Origin: a virus
Direction: 5' to 3' (one strand)
Length of the DNA stretch: 48,341 bases
IMG/VR virus record: IMGVR_UViG_3300042897_000614
Location: 1 to 48,341 of that record
Within the stretch, counting starts at the first letter, position 1. Every line of letters begins with the position of its first letter. Below are positions 39,206 to 48,341 of the stretch, one piece after another. The notes beneath the pieces are model-generated. The model saw only the letters and a list, made by a program, of their open reading frames with translations. It had not been told where the DNA came from and did no database searches. A program made the position numbers and the translations under genes.

Positions 39206-42200
39206 ATGGATAATACAAAACCGCTATACACCGGATTATACAAGACACCTGTTTTTTATGTAGATGATAGTGAAACATCTCCTGATCTATTTCAAATAAA
39301 AGAATTTCCAACACAATTTAATGCTGGAAAAAATATATTTAAATTACGAGGGCATTATAAAAATCTACGAGAAAATAGTGGATTATACATTGAAATATTA
39401 GATTATGAAAATGAACCTGTATATTTCGAAATTGCTGATAGTGTAGACGAAGATGGTTCATTATCAATTGTTGTTTATATAGATCAAACGACACCAAATG
39501 GTTCTTGTACTGTTACTATATTAGGTGAAGCTATAATTGTAGATTCATTACTAGTACCGCTAGAATGGCAACGTCGAAATAATATAATGTGGCAACGTAC
39601 TGTTTTAGTTAATTCATCTAAAACTAATACTGCTGATATTACATTTGATAAAAAGCCAACTATAACGATACACGAACAAATTAGTGTACAACTAGATCGA
39701 AAATATGATACTACTCAAACTATAATATATAATAGTGGATCTGTTCAATTTAAATCAAGCAACGGTGCACCGTTATTAACAATATCAAATGGTAACTTTA
39801 CATCTAATATGGTTGGTGGAACTGTTACTGTTAATACGCCGATTAATCCGTTACCGGTATCTAAACATATAACTGGATCGATACCATATTCATCTATTAT
39901 CGAACGGGTAATATCAACTAGTAGTATTTTATTACGATCTGAATATTTAATTGACCCTAGTCAAAGTTTATATGGTCATCGATATGATATGTTCGATACA
40001 TCATTATATTCACTTAAATATGAAGCATCGCCAATATACTTAACAACTGAAAATTCTGAATCATATGCATTAATTGAAATTAATGATTTACAACCAGTTA
40101 CAGGTGATATTACTCGTATAAAGGTATTTGCAAATAATTCTGGTACTATAGGTAATTGGGATCTATTAAGTGATGTTGCATTAAATGATATTGAAATATT
40201 TGTTACTAGTACAGCATCTATAGAACCATATGAACCAATTGGATTTATTAAATCTAGTTCAATTATAAATACATATTATGAATCTACATCATACAATGGA
40301 TTTAATATTGTCACCGGACCGACATTATTATATAGTAATACAAATTTACCAAATTCTCTATATATTAATTCAACTAGAGATATATCTGCTAGAAATAATA
40401 TAGATGTAGTAAAAATTAAAGATCAATATAGTGGTAAATTTATTAAAGATGCATCTTATAAACTTAACTTAACAGCAATAGGTAATCGAACTATTGCTAC
40501 AGGTAATACAGATCCGGTTATTTCATTTTATTTATCTGGTAGTGCATTTAATTCAAATGTTACTGATTATTTTAATCACGAATTACCAATTAAAGTTGGA
40601 AAATATATTGGTAATTTACATAGTAAAAATAATACCAACAGATTTGATAATGTTACTATTAAATTTACAGCAGATAAAACTGGTACTGGTGTTTTATATT
40701 ATTTAATAGAAGGCGGCCAATGGCAAATTGCTGATATACAATTAACAACAAATAATGAACCTGGTTATACTCCAAATTATACTCGTATAAGAACAAAAAT
40801 ACCTACATCTCATAAATCAGGCGTACAACAATCATTCAAAGTAGAATACTATAATTCACGTGGAGTAAAAAGTGAACATAGTACAATATCAGAACCAATT
40901 GATTGGGTTGGTGGTAATCATTATATTGATGGTGATTATAATCTAGTAACCGGTTCCTTATTCGTTGCTGATAAATTATCTACCGGTATTGAATTTATCG
41001 GACAAATTGATTCTGGTATGATACGTACCGTTGGGTATGATGGATTTAATGCTAAACATAAAGGAATGATGATCTGGTCCGGATCTGCATTATCTAGTTC
41101 TACAACTGAATATAAAGGTACTGGTTTGGAATTATATTCTAGTGATGATAATTATTTTAGATTTGCAACCGATCCATCTGAAACTAGTTCATTATATATT
41201 AAAACCGAAACATTCTATTTAGGTAATTCATCATCATTTATAAGTTCAGATAGTGGTACTATAACAATGTCTGGATCTATTGTATTTGATGCAGTAACAG
41301 TACCAACAGCATCATATGCATTAACAGCATCATATTATACAGAAACCGATCCAATATTCATATCTAAATCTAGTAGTTTAGCAACAACTGGTTCAAATAC
41401 ATTTTCAGGCAGTCAAACAATTAATGGTAACTTAACAGTAATCGGTACTGCTTCGTTTATGTATACAACAGCATCAATTGTTCAAGTAGGCACAAATACA
41501 ATTATATTGAATACTGATAATCCTGCAGCTCGTTTTGGTGGTATGACTGTGATAGATTCTGGATCATTCGGTAATTCATCTACGGGTTCATTGTTATGGG
41601 ATTCTCAAAATAATCGTTGGATATATTCAAATCCATCTGGATCTACGTATGATGGTGGTTTACTAATGTCTGGTCCTCGTAATACATCTGGTTTAGGTAA
41701 TGAGGTTGGTGTAATTAATAACTTTTTAGTGGTAGGACAAGGAGCTGATCATATTTCATCATCTGCAATATTTCATAGTAGTTCTATTACTCAAATTACT
41801 GGATCATTATTAGTTACTAATGGTATTACTGGTTCATTATTTGGAACTGCAAGTTATGCATTAACATCTGCAAATCCAGTAAATATCGGCAATACTAATT
41901 TAACAATAACAGCAAATACAACACGAGTATTAAGTCATTCTGGTACTAGTAAATTTATAATTTCAGGCTCTACATCAACTAATGCTGCATTAGAAATAGA
42001 AAGTACATCAACCGGTAACAGTCGTATATTAGTTATGCGACAACAATTAAATGGCGAATCTACTAAATATGCACAGCGAAGTATAACAACCGGCGGTGAT
42101 AGTTTAGATTCTAGTGAATTTAATGGATGGTCGACTGATTCGATATTTGAGGCAACTGGCAGTAGTACACCAGTCCCACCAAATAAACTTAAAGGATTTC

Positions 42201-44812
42201 AATGGGCAATATTTAATGGTACTGACTATATACTTCCATTAAATATATCATCTAGCGGTAATATAGGAATCGGTACAACATCGCCATTTACTAAATTAAC
42301 AGTTAATGGGACACTATCAATAACAGGTACTGCTAATAGTAACGTTGGTAGTTTTTATATAGATCATCAAGGAGTGCAAGCATGGAAATTTGGTGTTTCT
42401 GCATCGAACACATCGACATTAAGTATTGGTAATGATTTAGGTGGGACTTTTGCGAATAAAATATTAAACATTACTAATGCAGGTAATGTAGGAATCGGAA
42501 ACACAAATCCAGTAACATACACTAATTATACGTCGTTAACAATTGGCGATAATAGTGCATCAAAAATAGGATTAATTAAATTAAGAAGTAATTATAATAG
42601 CGGTGATGGTGCTGAAATATATCAATCTAGTACCGGGGACATTCGTCTAAATACAAATAGTTTAACTAATTCACTGTTTATGTCAGCATCAGGTAATGTA
42701 GGTATTGGTACGACGTCGCCAATATCTAAATTGCAAGTAGGTGATGTGACGACTAATTCAAATTTGCTCTATAGAGGATTAATATTACAAGGAGGATATT
42801 CAACTACAGTACAGCGTCAACAGAATTTAATGACATTTAGTGCACTAGGATCAACATATATTAATTCAAATCCATTTAATGATACCATTATTGGTAACGA
42901 TAGAAATTGGCATATCGGTTCAGTATCAGATGTTGATTATTTTCAATCACCTCGTTTTAGTTTCATAATATCCGGAAGTGAAAAACTAAATATTTTGCAA
43001 AATGGCAATGTTGGAATTGGACAATCCACTCCGCGGAAAACATTAGAAATTGCTGGTGATATTATTACAACCGGTACCGCATCATATTATGATGTTGCAA
43101 ATGGTAACACATTTGATTTACGACCAGTTAATTATGGATTCGGATTACGTTTAAAACCACATAGTGCCGCAAGTGGTGTAACGAATAGAAATTTTCAAAT
43201 TGGTATGTGGGATAATGTGAATACGTATTATCCATTAACGACGATTGATGATATTGGTAACATGGGTATCGGTACGACGACACCGAATGCTAAACTAGAT
43301 GTAAATGGTAATACAATTATTACCGGTTCATTAAATAATGGAATTACAAACATTTCACGTGGTTTATATTCACATGCTGAAGGTACCGGTTCTGTAGCAT
43401 TTGGTGATTATTCACACACTGAAGGTTGGCGAACAATTGCATCGGGATCATTTTCACATGCAGAAGGAGCTCAAACAATTGCATCCGGATCATATTCTCA
43501 TGCAGAAGGACAAGATACGATAGCTAGAGGTCAAAGTTCACACGCCGAAGGTGATATTACACGAGCTATAGGTACTATATCTCATGCCGAAGGTAGAAAT
43601 ACACAAGCTATTGGTACTGGTGCACACGCTGAAGGTGGCTTATCAATCGCTCATGGCGATTTTTCTCATGCTGAAGGTTATCAAACATTAACATCTGGAT
43701 CTGGTGCACATGCTGAAGGTTATCAATCGAAAGCTATAGCGCCAAATTCACACGCCGAAGGTGGTAGTCCAGATTACGTAGGTTCCGTTATACCAGGTGG
43801 AATTGCATTTGGGACCGGATCTCATGCAGAAGGCGCTGGTTCGATTGCATCCGGATCATTTTCGCATGCAGAAGGTTATGCTACTATAGCGCGAGGAGAT
43901 GCCTCGCATACAGCTGGAATTGGTACAGTTGCTAATGGCAATTATCAATCAGTAATTGGTACGTATAATATATCTTCATCATTCCATAGTGCATTTATTA
44001 TCGGTAATGGTAATTTTAATACCGGTGTAAGATCTAATCTTGTATTTGCATCTGGATCATCATTCCAAATAACCGGGTCGATTGATTTCGATATAGTAGG
44101 ATTGAACAGACATGCAAAAATATTTACCGGAACAACACCAAATCCAAATACGTTTGGAGCTACGACTCTTATTAGCGGATATGGCGAAAACGGTTATGGT
44201 TTAATATTACAATCAGGTGATGGCGTTGTTACAAATGATGTCGGAGGTATAAAAATTACAGATGATGGGGTTGCAATTTGGGGTTCTGGTGATAATGATT
44301 TATTTAGAGCTGTCAATGAAGATTCAAATGATTTGAAGTTTGTAATTACTAATAACGGTCAAGTAGGTATAGGTATGACTACTGGGTCAACTGCATATCA
44401 ATTACACTTAAGTAACGATAGTGCAGCAAAACCTAGTACGAATACATGGACTATATCATCAGACAGCAGAATTAAAGAAAATATTATTGAAGCTGATTAT
44501 GATATATGTTATGACATTGTTAAAAATTTACCATTAAAACGATATACTTGGAAACAAGAAGCATATACTAATGAACAGGTAATTGATCGTACCAAACTAG
44601 GATGGATTGCACAAGATGTTGAATCGGTATTTCCAAAAGCAGTTGCAACGCATTCATTTAATGGAGTTGGTGATTTCCATATAGACGACTGTAAGTCATT
44701 AAATTCAGATCAAATATATGCGGCAATGTATGGAACTATAAAAAAATTAATTAGTGAAAATGATATATTAAAATCTGAAATACAAGCAATTAAAACACAT
44801 ATCGGTTTATAA
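39206..44812 (+). CDS. Long tail fibre/spike with YadA-like repeats and S74 chaperone, 1868 aa
   Basis: Residues 1-600 form a beta-rich attachment part. Residues 620-1380 are repeated fibre segments with TASYAL, TGSL and several GNVGIGTTSP-type repeats, which are typical trimeric fibre modules. Residues 1389-1580 carry 13 copies of a 14-residue unit built on SHAEGxxTIAxG, as in YadA-like head domains of trimeric autotransporters. The C-terminus is a peptidase S74 intramolecular chaperone: SSDSRIKENI with Ser1752 and Lys1757, the Ser and Lys of the family, so self-cleavage before Ser1752 would release about 117 residues after trimer folding. It is the likely host-recognition fibre, expressed late from its own box. 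Confidence 0.88.
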   Translation: MDNTKPLYTGLYKTPVFYVDDSETSPDLFQIKEFPTQFNAGKNIFKLRGHYKNLRENSGLYIEILDYENEPVYFEIADSVDEDGSLSIVVYIDQTTPNGSCTVTILGEAIIVDSLLVPLEWQRRNNIMWQRTVLVNSSKTNTADITFDKKPTITIHEQISVQLDRKYDTTQTIIYNSGSVQFKSSNGAPLLTISNGNFTSNMVGGTVTVNTPINPLPVSKHITGSIPYSSIIERVISTSSILLRSEYLIDPSQSLYGHRYDMFDTSLYSLKYEASPIYLTTENSESYALIEINDLQPVTGDITRIKVFANNSGTIGNWDLLSDVALNDIEIFVTSTASIEPYEPIGFIKSSSIINTYYESTSYNGFNIVTGPTLLYSNTNLPNSLYINSTRDISARNNIDVVKIKDQYSGKFIKDASYKLNLTAIGNRTIATGNTDPVISFYLSGSAFNSNVTDYFNHELPIKVGKYIGNLHSKNNTNRFDNVTIKFTADKTGTGVLYYLIEGGQWQIADIQLTTNNEPGYTPNYTRIRTKIPTSHKSGVQQSFKVEYYNSRGVKSEHSTISEPIDWVGGNHYIDGDYNLVTGSLFVADKLSTGIEFIGQIDSGMIRTVGYDGFNAKHKGMMIWSGSALSSSTTEYKGTGLELYSSDDNYFRFATDPSETSSLYIKTETFYLGNSSSFISSDSGTITMSGSIVFDAVTVPTASYALTASYYTETDPIFISKSSSLATTGSNTFSGSQTINGNLTVIGTASFMYTTASIVQVGTNTIILNTDNPAARFGGMTVIDSGSFGNSSTGSLLWDSQNNRWIYSNPSGSTYDGGLLMSGPRNTSGLGNEVGVINNFLVVGQGADHISSSAIFHSSSITQITGSLLVTNGITGSLFGTASYALTSANPVNIGNTNLTITANTTRVLSHSGTSKFIISGSTSTNAALEIESTSTGNSRILVMRQQLNGESTKYAQRSITTGGDSLDSSEFNGWSTDSIFEATGSSTPVPPNKLKGFQWAIFNGTDYILPLNISSSGNIGIGTTSPFTKLTVNGTLSITGTANSNVGSFYIDHQGVQAWKFGVSASNTSTLSIGNDLGGTFANKILNITNAGNVGIGNTNPVTYTNYTSLTIGDNSASKIGLIKLRSNYNSGDGAEIYQSSTGDIRLNTNSLTNSLFMSASGNVGIGTTSPISKLQVGDVTTNSNLLYRGLILQGGYSTTVQRQQNLMTFSALGSTYINSNPFNDTIIGNDRNWHIGSVSDVDYFQSPRFSFIISGSEKLNILQNGNVGIGQSTPRKTLEIAGDIITTGTASYYDVANGNTFDLRPVNYGFGLRLKPHSAASGVTNRNFQIGMWDNVNTYYPLTTIDDIGNMGIGTTTPNAKLDVNGNTIITGSLNNGITNISRGLYSHAEGTGSVAFGDYSHTEGWRTIASGSFSHAEGAQTIASGSYSHAEGQDTIARGQSSHAEGDITRAIGTISHAEGRNTQAIGTGAHAEGGLSIAHGDFSHAEGYQTLTSGSGAHAEGYQSKAIAPNSHAEGGSPDYVGSVIPGGIAFGTGSHAEGAGSIASGSFSHAEGYATIARGDASHTAGIGTVANGNYQSVIGTYNISSSFHSAFIIGNGNFNTGVRSNLVFASGSSFQITGSIDFDIVGLNRHAKIFTGTTPNPNTFGATTLISGYGENGYGLILQSGDGVVTNDVGGIKITDDGVAIWGSGDNDLFRAVNEDSNDLKFVITNNGQVGIGMTTGSTAYQLHLSNDSAAKPSTNTWTISSDSRIKENIIEADYDICYDIVKNLPLKRYTWKQEAYTNEQVIDRTKLGWIAQDVESVFPKAVATHSFNGVGDFHIDDCKSLNSDQIYAAMYGTIKKLISENDILKSEIQAIKTHIGL
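43370..43945 (+). repeat. 13 tandem 42-bp repeats (SHAEG units)
   Basis: The encoded unit starts with SHAEG, SHTEG or AHAEG and returns every 14 residues (42 bp), with one longer unit near 43760-43810. DNA copies differ at many third positions, so the array is old rather than recently expanded. Confidence 0.85.
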
Positions 44813-44839
44813 TAATTGTATTAGAATCTAAATAAACTA

Positions 44840-44847
44840 TATTTATA
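44840..44847 (+). promoter_or_regulatory. Late box TATTTATA
   Basis: An exact box, 22 bases before the ATG at 44862. Confidence 0.65.
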
Positions 44848-44861
44848 ACAAAAGATATATA

Positions 44862-47315
44862 ATGGCAGAAATAAATACACATAACATTACAGTATTATTT
44901 CCAGGTGGTTTTAAACCATTAACTGGTGCACATATGGCACTCGCTCAACGATATGCTGAAAATCCAGAAGTAGAACGAGTTATTTTATTAATCGGAGAAA
45001 AAGAACGAGAAGGAATTACTCGCGATAAAAGCATCGAAATCTTCAATTTAATAAACTCAAATCCTAAAATTGAAATTGAGCCAACTGCATTCAATTCTCC
45101 TATAATGGCTGCATATGAATATTTATTTGCATTACCACTAAATTCGACAGGTCGTTATGCAATGGCTGCATCTGCTAAAGGCGATGATTATGTTAGAGCA
45201 ATGGATTTTGTTCCAAATGTAGATAAATATAAAACGGTTGGTGATAAAAAAGGAAGAACAATTCCTTCTACTATAGATGCAATTGAATTACCGGTATCAG
45301 TAGATCCATTATTATATGCAACCGGTGAACCAATATCAGCATCATCATTACGTGTAGCAATTGTTAATCGCGATTATGAAACATTTCATGCAAGTTACCC
45401 TAATATAGCACCAGATAAAATTAAACAAATTTGGTCATTATTAACAGGTATATCTGAATCTGTTTTTAGCAAAGATTGGTGGTCATCTATATTCGAAGGA
45501 TCCATGGGTGAAAAGAATAAAGAAAACCACGATGTTAAAATAAAAAAATTGAGAAGTTTTTTAGATGCAAATCATGATAAAAGTTTCCAATATGATTTTG
45601 ATAAATTTGTTAAAACAGTAGTTGGTGCAAAAATTGAAGAATCGGTATTAAAAGAAAATTATATTACTAGACAGGAATTAGCTGAAATAGAACCAGTATT
45701 AGATGGCTTTTTTAGAGAATATGGAATTGATATTGATTTTCAAGGAGATCAAACACATTTCTTAGATAGATTGAATGATCCTAGAAATGAAGCTCCTATA
45801 TATATGGATGAATTGAAAGATTTATTTCATGATTTATCAGATGAGTACGGCGATCAAATTGCAACCCAATTAAAAAAACATAATAACCCAGGTGCTATAG
45901 AATCAAATTATCAATTTGATATACCAATACATATGCCATTTATGTTGCAATGGAACAGTAGAGAAAAAATGATTGAATTAATTCCTAAGACAATTAAAAA
46001 ACAATCTCGTCCATGGGTAGCTAGTGATAAAAGTCAAGTTGTATATAGAATTGAAAATATACAAAATGGTAATGAATCTCATAAATCATTATTAACCGAA
46101 GGTGGTGCTGGTGGACACATGGCACATCCATATGATAATCACGGATTAACATTTGGTGATATGAAGGAAATGATATCCCGAGCATTGTCAGGACGTTTAG
46201 ATATTGAAGAAGCTGTAACTGAAAAGACAGATGGTCAAAATATTCAAGTAACATGGAAGAATGGTCAAATTGGTTTTGCTCGTAACAAAGGAACTGTTAT
46301 TAATCCAATGACCACTGCTGAGTTACAAGCTAAATTTGATAATCGTGGACCTATCTCTGAAGCATTCGGTGGCGCTGGTGAAGATTTACAAGAAGCATTC
46401 AGTCGAATAGCACCAGATCAATTAAATAGTATTTTTAAAAATGGTCGAGTATTTGCTAATATGGAAATCATATATCCAGCAACTAAAAATGTTATTGCAT
46501 ATGAAACAGCAGTATTACAATTCCACAATTTAGTTGAATATGATGAAGCTGGAAATATTGTAGAAACAGATGCAGCAGGTGGTGGTTTAGTTCAACGAAT
46601 CATACAAGAAGCAAATGCACATTTACAAAAAACATTTAAAATTATTCCTCCTCAACAAATTAAACTAGGAAGATTAGCCGATTTTGAAGACCAACAGACT
46701 ACATTCTTTTCAGAAGTAGATCAATTAAGAAACAAGTTTAATTTAAAAGATACTGATTTAGTTACTGAATACCATAAGGCATGGTGGGGTGATGTAATTA
46801 AAACAAAAGCTACGGAATTAGGATATGAAATTTCACCTGCTACACTATCTACATTGATATATAGATGGGCATTTAATGATAAATCAACATCAATTGTTAA
46901 TATTAAAAAACAAATTGCAAATCCTGAATTATTAAATTGGGTAGTTGATTTTGATAAACAAGATTTTAAAAAGTTTCAAAAACAAAACATGGAACCATAT
47001 GAATCTATATTTTTAAGATTAGGCGCAGTCGTTTTAACAAATGCTTCAAACTTTTTAGCAGTTAATCCTAATACCGCAGTGCAAGCAATCAAAACGGATT
47101 TGGCTCAATTAATTAAAGAATTACAAACCAGTAATGATATTAAGACATTAGACAAATTAAAGGTAGAATTAGGACGTATACAACGACTCGGCGGATTTGA
47201 AGCCATTGTACCATCTGAAGGCATAGTATTCACATACAAAGGCAATACATATAAATTAACGGGTGCATTTGCTCCGATTAATCAAATTTTAGGAGTATTA
47301 AAGTACTCACGCTAA
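44862..47315 (+). CDS. Fusion of HxGH-type nucleotidylyltransferase and ligase-like nucleotidyltransferase, 817 aa
   Basis: Residues 8-195 read as an NMNAT/cytidylyltransferase-like fold: FPGGFKPLTGAHMALAQRY supplies the TxxH variant of the HxGH motif, and ISASSLRVAI near 158-167 matches the ISSTxIR motif. Residues 200-420 are a helical middle part. From residue 430 (GGAGGHMAHPYD) on, motifs of covalent nucleotidyltransferases (DNA/RNA ligases, capping enzymes) appear in order: Lys455 in EKTDG (motif I), Glu535 in NMEIIYP (motif III), Glu786 in EGIVF (motif IV), Lys798 in YKLTG (motif V). The C-terminal part resembles a phage family I recall as DUF6267. Two cleavage-like sites (VLKE before Asn, LLTE before Gly) flank the middle part. 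Nucleotide transfer is likely; substrates are unknown. Confidence 0.72.
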   Translation: MAEINTHNITVLFPGGFKPLTGAHMALAQRYAENPEVERVILLIGEKEREGITRDKSIEIFNLINSNPKIEIEPTAFNSPIMAAYEYLFALPLNSTGRYAMAASAKGDDYVRAMDFVPNVDKYKTVGDKKGRTIPSTIDAIELPVSVDPLLYATGEPISASSLRVAIVNRDYETFHASYPNIAPDKIKQIWSLLTGISESVFSKDWWSSIFEGSMGEKNKENHDVKIKKLRSFLDANHDKSFQYDFDKFVKTVVGAKIEESVLKENYITRQELAEIEPVLDGFFREYGIDIDFQGDQTHFLDRLNDPRNEAPIYMDELKDLFHDLSDEYGDQIATQLKKHNNPGAIESNYQFDIPIHMPFMLQWNSREKMIELIPKTIKKQSRPWVASDKSQVVYRIENIQNGNESHKSLLTEGGAGGHMAHPYDNHGLTFGDMKEMISRALSGRLDIEEAVTEKTDGQNIQVTWKNGQIGFARNKGTVINPMTTAELQAKFDNRGPISEAFGGAGEDLQEAFSRIAPDQLNSIFKNGRVFANMEIIYPATKNVIAYETAVLQFHNLVEYDEAGNIVETDAAGGGLVQRIIQEANAHLQKTFKIIPPQQIKLGRLADFEDQQTTFFSEVDQLRNKFNLKDTDLVTEYHKAWWGDVIKTKATELGYEISPATLSTLIYRWAFNDKSTSIVNIKKQIANPELLNWVVDFDKQDFKKFQKQNMEPYESIFLRLGAVVLTNASNFLAVNPNTAVQAIKTDLAQLIKELQTSNDIKTLDKLKVELGRIQRLGGFEAIVPSEGIVFTYKGNTYKLTGAFAPINQILGVLKYSR

Positions 47316-47323
47316 TATTTATA
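47316..47323 (+). promoter_or_regulatory. Late box TATTTATA
   Basis: An exact box overlapping the end of the preceding gene's surroundings, 31 bases before the ATG at 47347. Confidence 0.6.
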
Positions 47324-47346
47324 TTAAACAATAAGGTAATAACTAG

Positions 47347-48204
47347 ATGGCTAAGCAATACAAAAAACCAGAAAATGCAAAATATAAATCAAGAACTGAT
47401 TTAAAAGATTATACTACAGATGATAAAGATGGAGGAATGAATCCTAAATCTACTGGTGAAAAACAAACTAATGTTCTTAGAAAAACAGATAAAGAAGTTG
47501 TTGATACTGGTGATATGTATGTAAAATATAATGCAGATGACCGATTATATAAAGATATCGAAGATGGTGAGTATGATCCAAAGCATGCTTCTAAAGTTTT
47601 AAAGAAACGACAAGATGCTGATGAAAAATTAAGTAAAGACCAACTTAAAGATAAAGTTGAAAATTTGACACGAGAAGGTAAAGAATTGTTTATTAGAAAA
47701 TATATACAAGCAAATATTTTAAAAATATTAAAAGAAGCTGAAGAACCGGTAGACCCAAATGCAGCACCAGTAGTAGATCCTACATTAGCAGCACCAGTAG
47801 ATCCAGCAATGGCAGCTCCGGTAGATCCAGCAGCTCCGGTAGATCCATTAGCCACTGCACCCGCTCCGGTAGATCCAGCAGCACCAATTGATCCAGCAGC
47901 AGCTGTTGATCCAAATGCTGCACCAGTTGCACCAGTACCAGAAGCACCTGCAGCAGAAACAGTTACCCCGATATCTCAAGTAAAATTGGAATTAGCTGAA
48001 AAAAATACAGTTGAAAAAATTGATGCATTGACAGATGTAATTGCAAATATGTTTAAACCAGACACAAAAGTTCAAAGTAAAATACATTTTTATAAATTGT
48101 TTTTTGGTGAGTTATTACAACAACGAGGTGCACTCGTTCAAACAGCAAAACAACAACCAAACAAACCATCAGCAGAATCATCTGACGAAATATCAAACCA
48201 ATAA
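47347..48204 (+). CDS. Scaffold- or core-like protein with VDP repeats, 285 aa
   Basis: The N-terminal 120 residues are very charged and helical (DADEKLSKDQLKDKVENL), ending in FIRKYIQANILKILKE before Ala, a segment that looks like the packaging leaders found elsewhere but placed inside. Residues 135-205 hold eight Val/Ile-Asp-Pro units in an Ala/Pro-rich setting, an extended linker. The last 75 residues are helical again (VKLELAEKNTVEKIDALTDV). High charge, helical ends and a cleavable site fit a prohead core or scaffold protein as in T4, and the position just before further genes would suit a head block. Not proven. Confidence 0.7.
   Translation: MAKQYKKPENAKYKSRTDLKDYTTDDKDGGMNPKSTGEKQTNVLRKTDKEVVDTGDMYVKYNADDRLYKDIEDGEYDPKHASKVLKKRQDADEKLSKDQLKDKVENLTREGKELFIRKYIQANILKILKEAEEPVDPNAAPVVDPTLAAPVDPAMAAPVDPAAPVDPLATAPAPVDPAAPIDPAAAVDPNAAPVAPVPEAPAAETVTPISQVKLELAEKNTVEKIDALTDVIANMFKPDTKVQSKIHFYKLFFGELLQQRGALVQTAKQQPNKPSAESSDEISNQ
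47749..47950 (+). repeat. Val-Asp-Pro coding repeats
   Basis: Eight copies of a codon block reading (A)PVDPxxA, written with near-identical DNA (gtagatccagca and close variants). The likeness at DNA level suggests recent slippage. Confidence 0.75.
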
Positions 48205-48214
48205 TAAATAATAC

Positions 48215-48341
48215 ATGGCAAAAAAGTTACAGAACATCAAAGCTCTTCAACAAATGTTGGAGGGTGATCACAAATTTCAAACAAAAACATCAGTCGGATT
48301 TTCTGATGCTGACTCTACGGCAAAGAAAAATGAACAACATG
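48215..48341 (+). CDS. Start of a gene cut by the window end
   Basis: The first 42 codons are present, beginning MAKKLQNIKALQQMLEGDHK and continuing with a Thr/Ser/Asp-rich segment. The start follows the preceding stop by 10 bases with an A-rich leader. The opening is a basic amphipathic helix with MLEG, again close to an L-x-E-type leader, but too little is present to name the product. It probably belongs to the same operon as the scaffold-like gene. Confidence 0.6.
   Translation, partial: MAKKLQNIKALQQMLEGDHKFQTKTSVGFSDADSTAKKNEQH

Noticed and set aside
1-48341. tRNA genes, CRISPR arrays, integrase or attachment sites, insertion sequences
   Set aside because: I looked for cloverleaf-like arms with a GTTCxAxxC loop, regularly spaced direct repeats, and recombinase or transposase motifs and found none that I could support by eye; a computed search would be more sensitive.

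Overview
The window looks like part of the genome of a T4-like contractile-tailed phage (myovirus) with low GC, probably infecting a member of the Bacteroidota. The phage assignment rests on a run of baseplate and tail genes (gp5-like spike, gp25-like, gp6/baseplate-J-like, wedge and fibre proteins), a gp55-like late sigma factor, and a replication/recombination block (T7-type endonuclease I, Toprim primase, fused Mre11-Rad50). The host inference rests on several promoters of the form TTGGAT with exactly 20 bases between TTG and a TA-box, as in the Bacteroidota -33/-7 architecture, on A-rich leaders instead of Shine-Dalgarno sites, and on small genes resembling Bacteroidota families (DUF4494-like, Hc1 histone-like).

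Layout. 41-1096: two unknown genes closed by a strong terminator. 1197-7763: a cassette of virion-associated or internal-head candidates. Six of its proteins begin with nearly the same short peptide, MI(K/R)L(K/V)xxL followed by an L/I-x-E site. They include a three-domain peptidoglycan hydrolase, two tandem kinase-fold paralogues and an EF-hand-like acidic protein. A ferritin-like gene and a histone-like gene lie in the same stretch. 7830-10016: small unknown genes, ending in a pair that overlap in two reading frames. 10100-13271: a secreted CAP-domain protein facing a three-gene minus-strand operon that also carries L/I-x-E leaders. 13371-16620: UV-damage endonuclease, zinc ribbon, HD phosphohydrolase, small membrane protein and the late sigma factor. 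16642-32973: baseplate, wedge and adhesin genes. 33001-36027: M23 peptidase, endonuclease I and primase. 36018-39158: Mre11-Rad50 fusion. 39206-44812: a large fibre with YadA-like repeats and an S74 self-cleaving chaperone. 44862-48341: a two-headed nucleotidyltransferase/ligase-like protein, a scaffold-like protein with Val-Asp-Pro repeats, and the start of another gene.

How it may work together. The gp55-like sigma factor probably reads a TATTTATA box found about 21-33 bases upstream of many virion gene starts, on both strands. This is the reverse complement of the T4 late box TATAAATA. The L/I-x-E leaders match the known specificity of T4 prohead protease and the capsid-targeting peptides of T4 internal proteins. 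My main hypothesis is that this phage packages, and probably ejects, a set of enzymes (kinase-fold proteins, wall hydrolases, membrane-active proteins) under one reused leader. One gene junction (39143-39201) also shows a T4-style device: a perfect 15-bp inverted repeat with the late promoter in its loop, just before the fibre start codon.

No tRNA gene, CRISPR array, insertion sequence or integrase was recognised. No stretch above 300 bases lacks a gene. All family assignments were made by reading motifs, without database searches.
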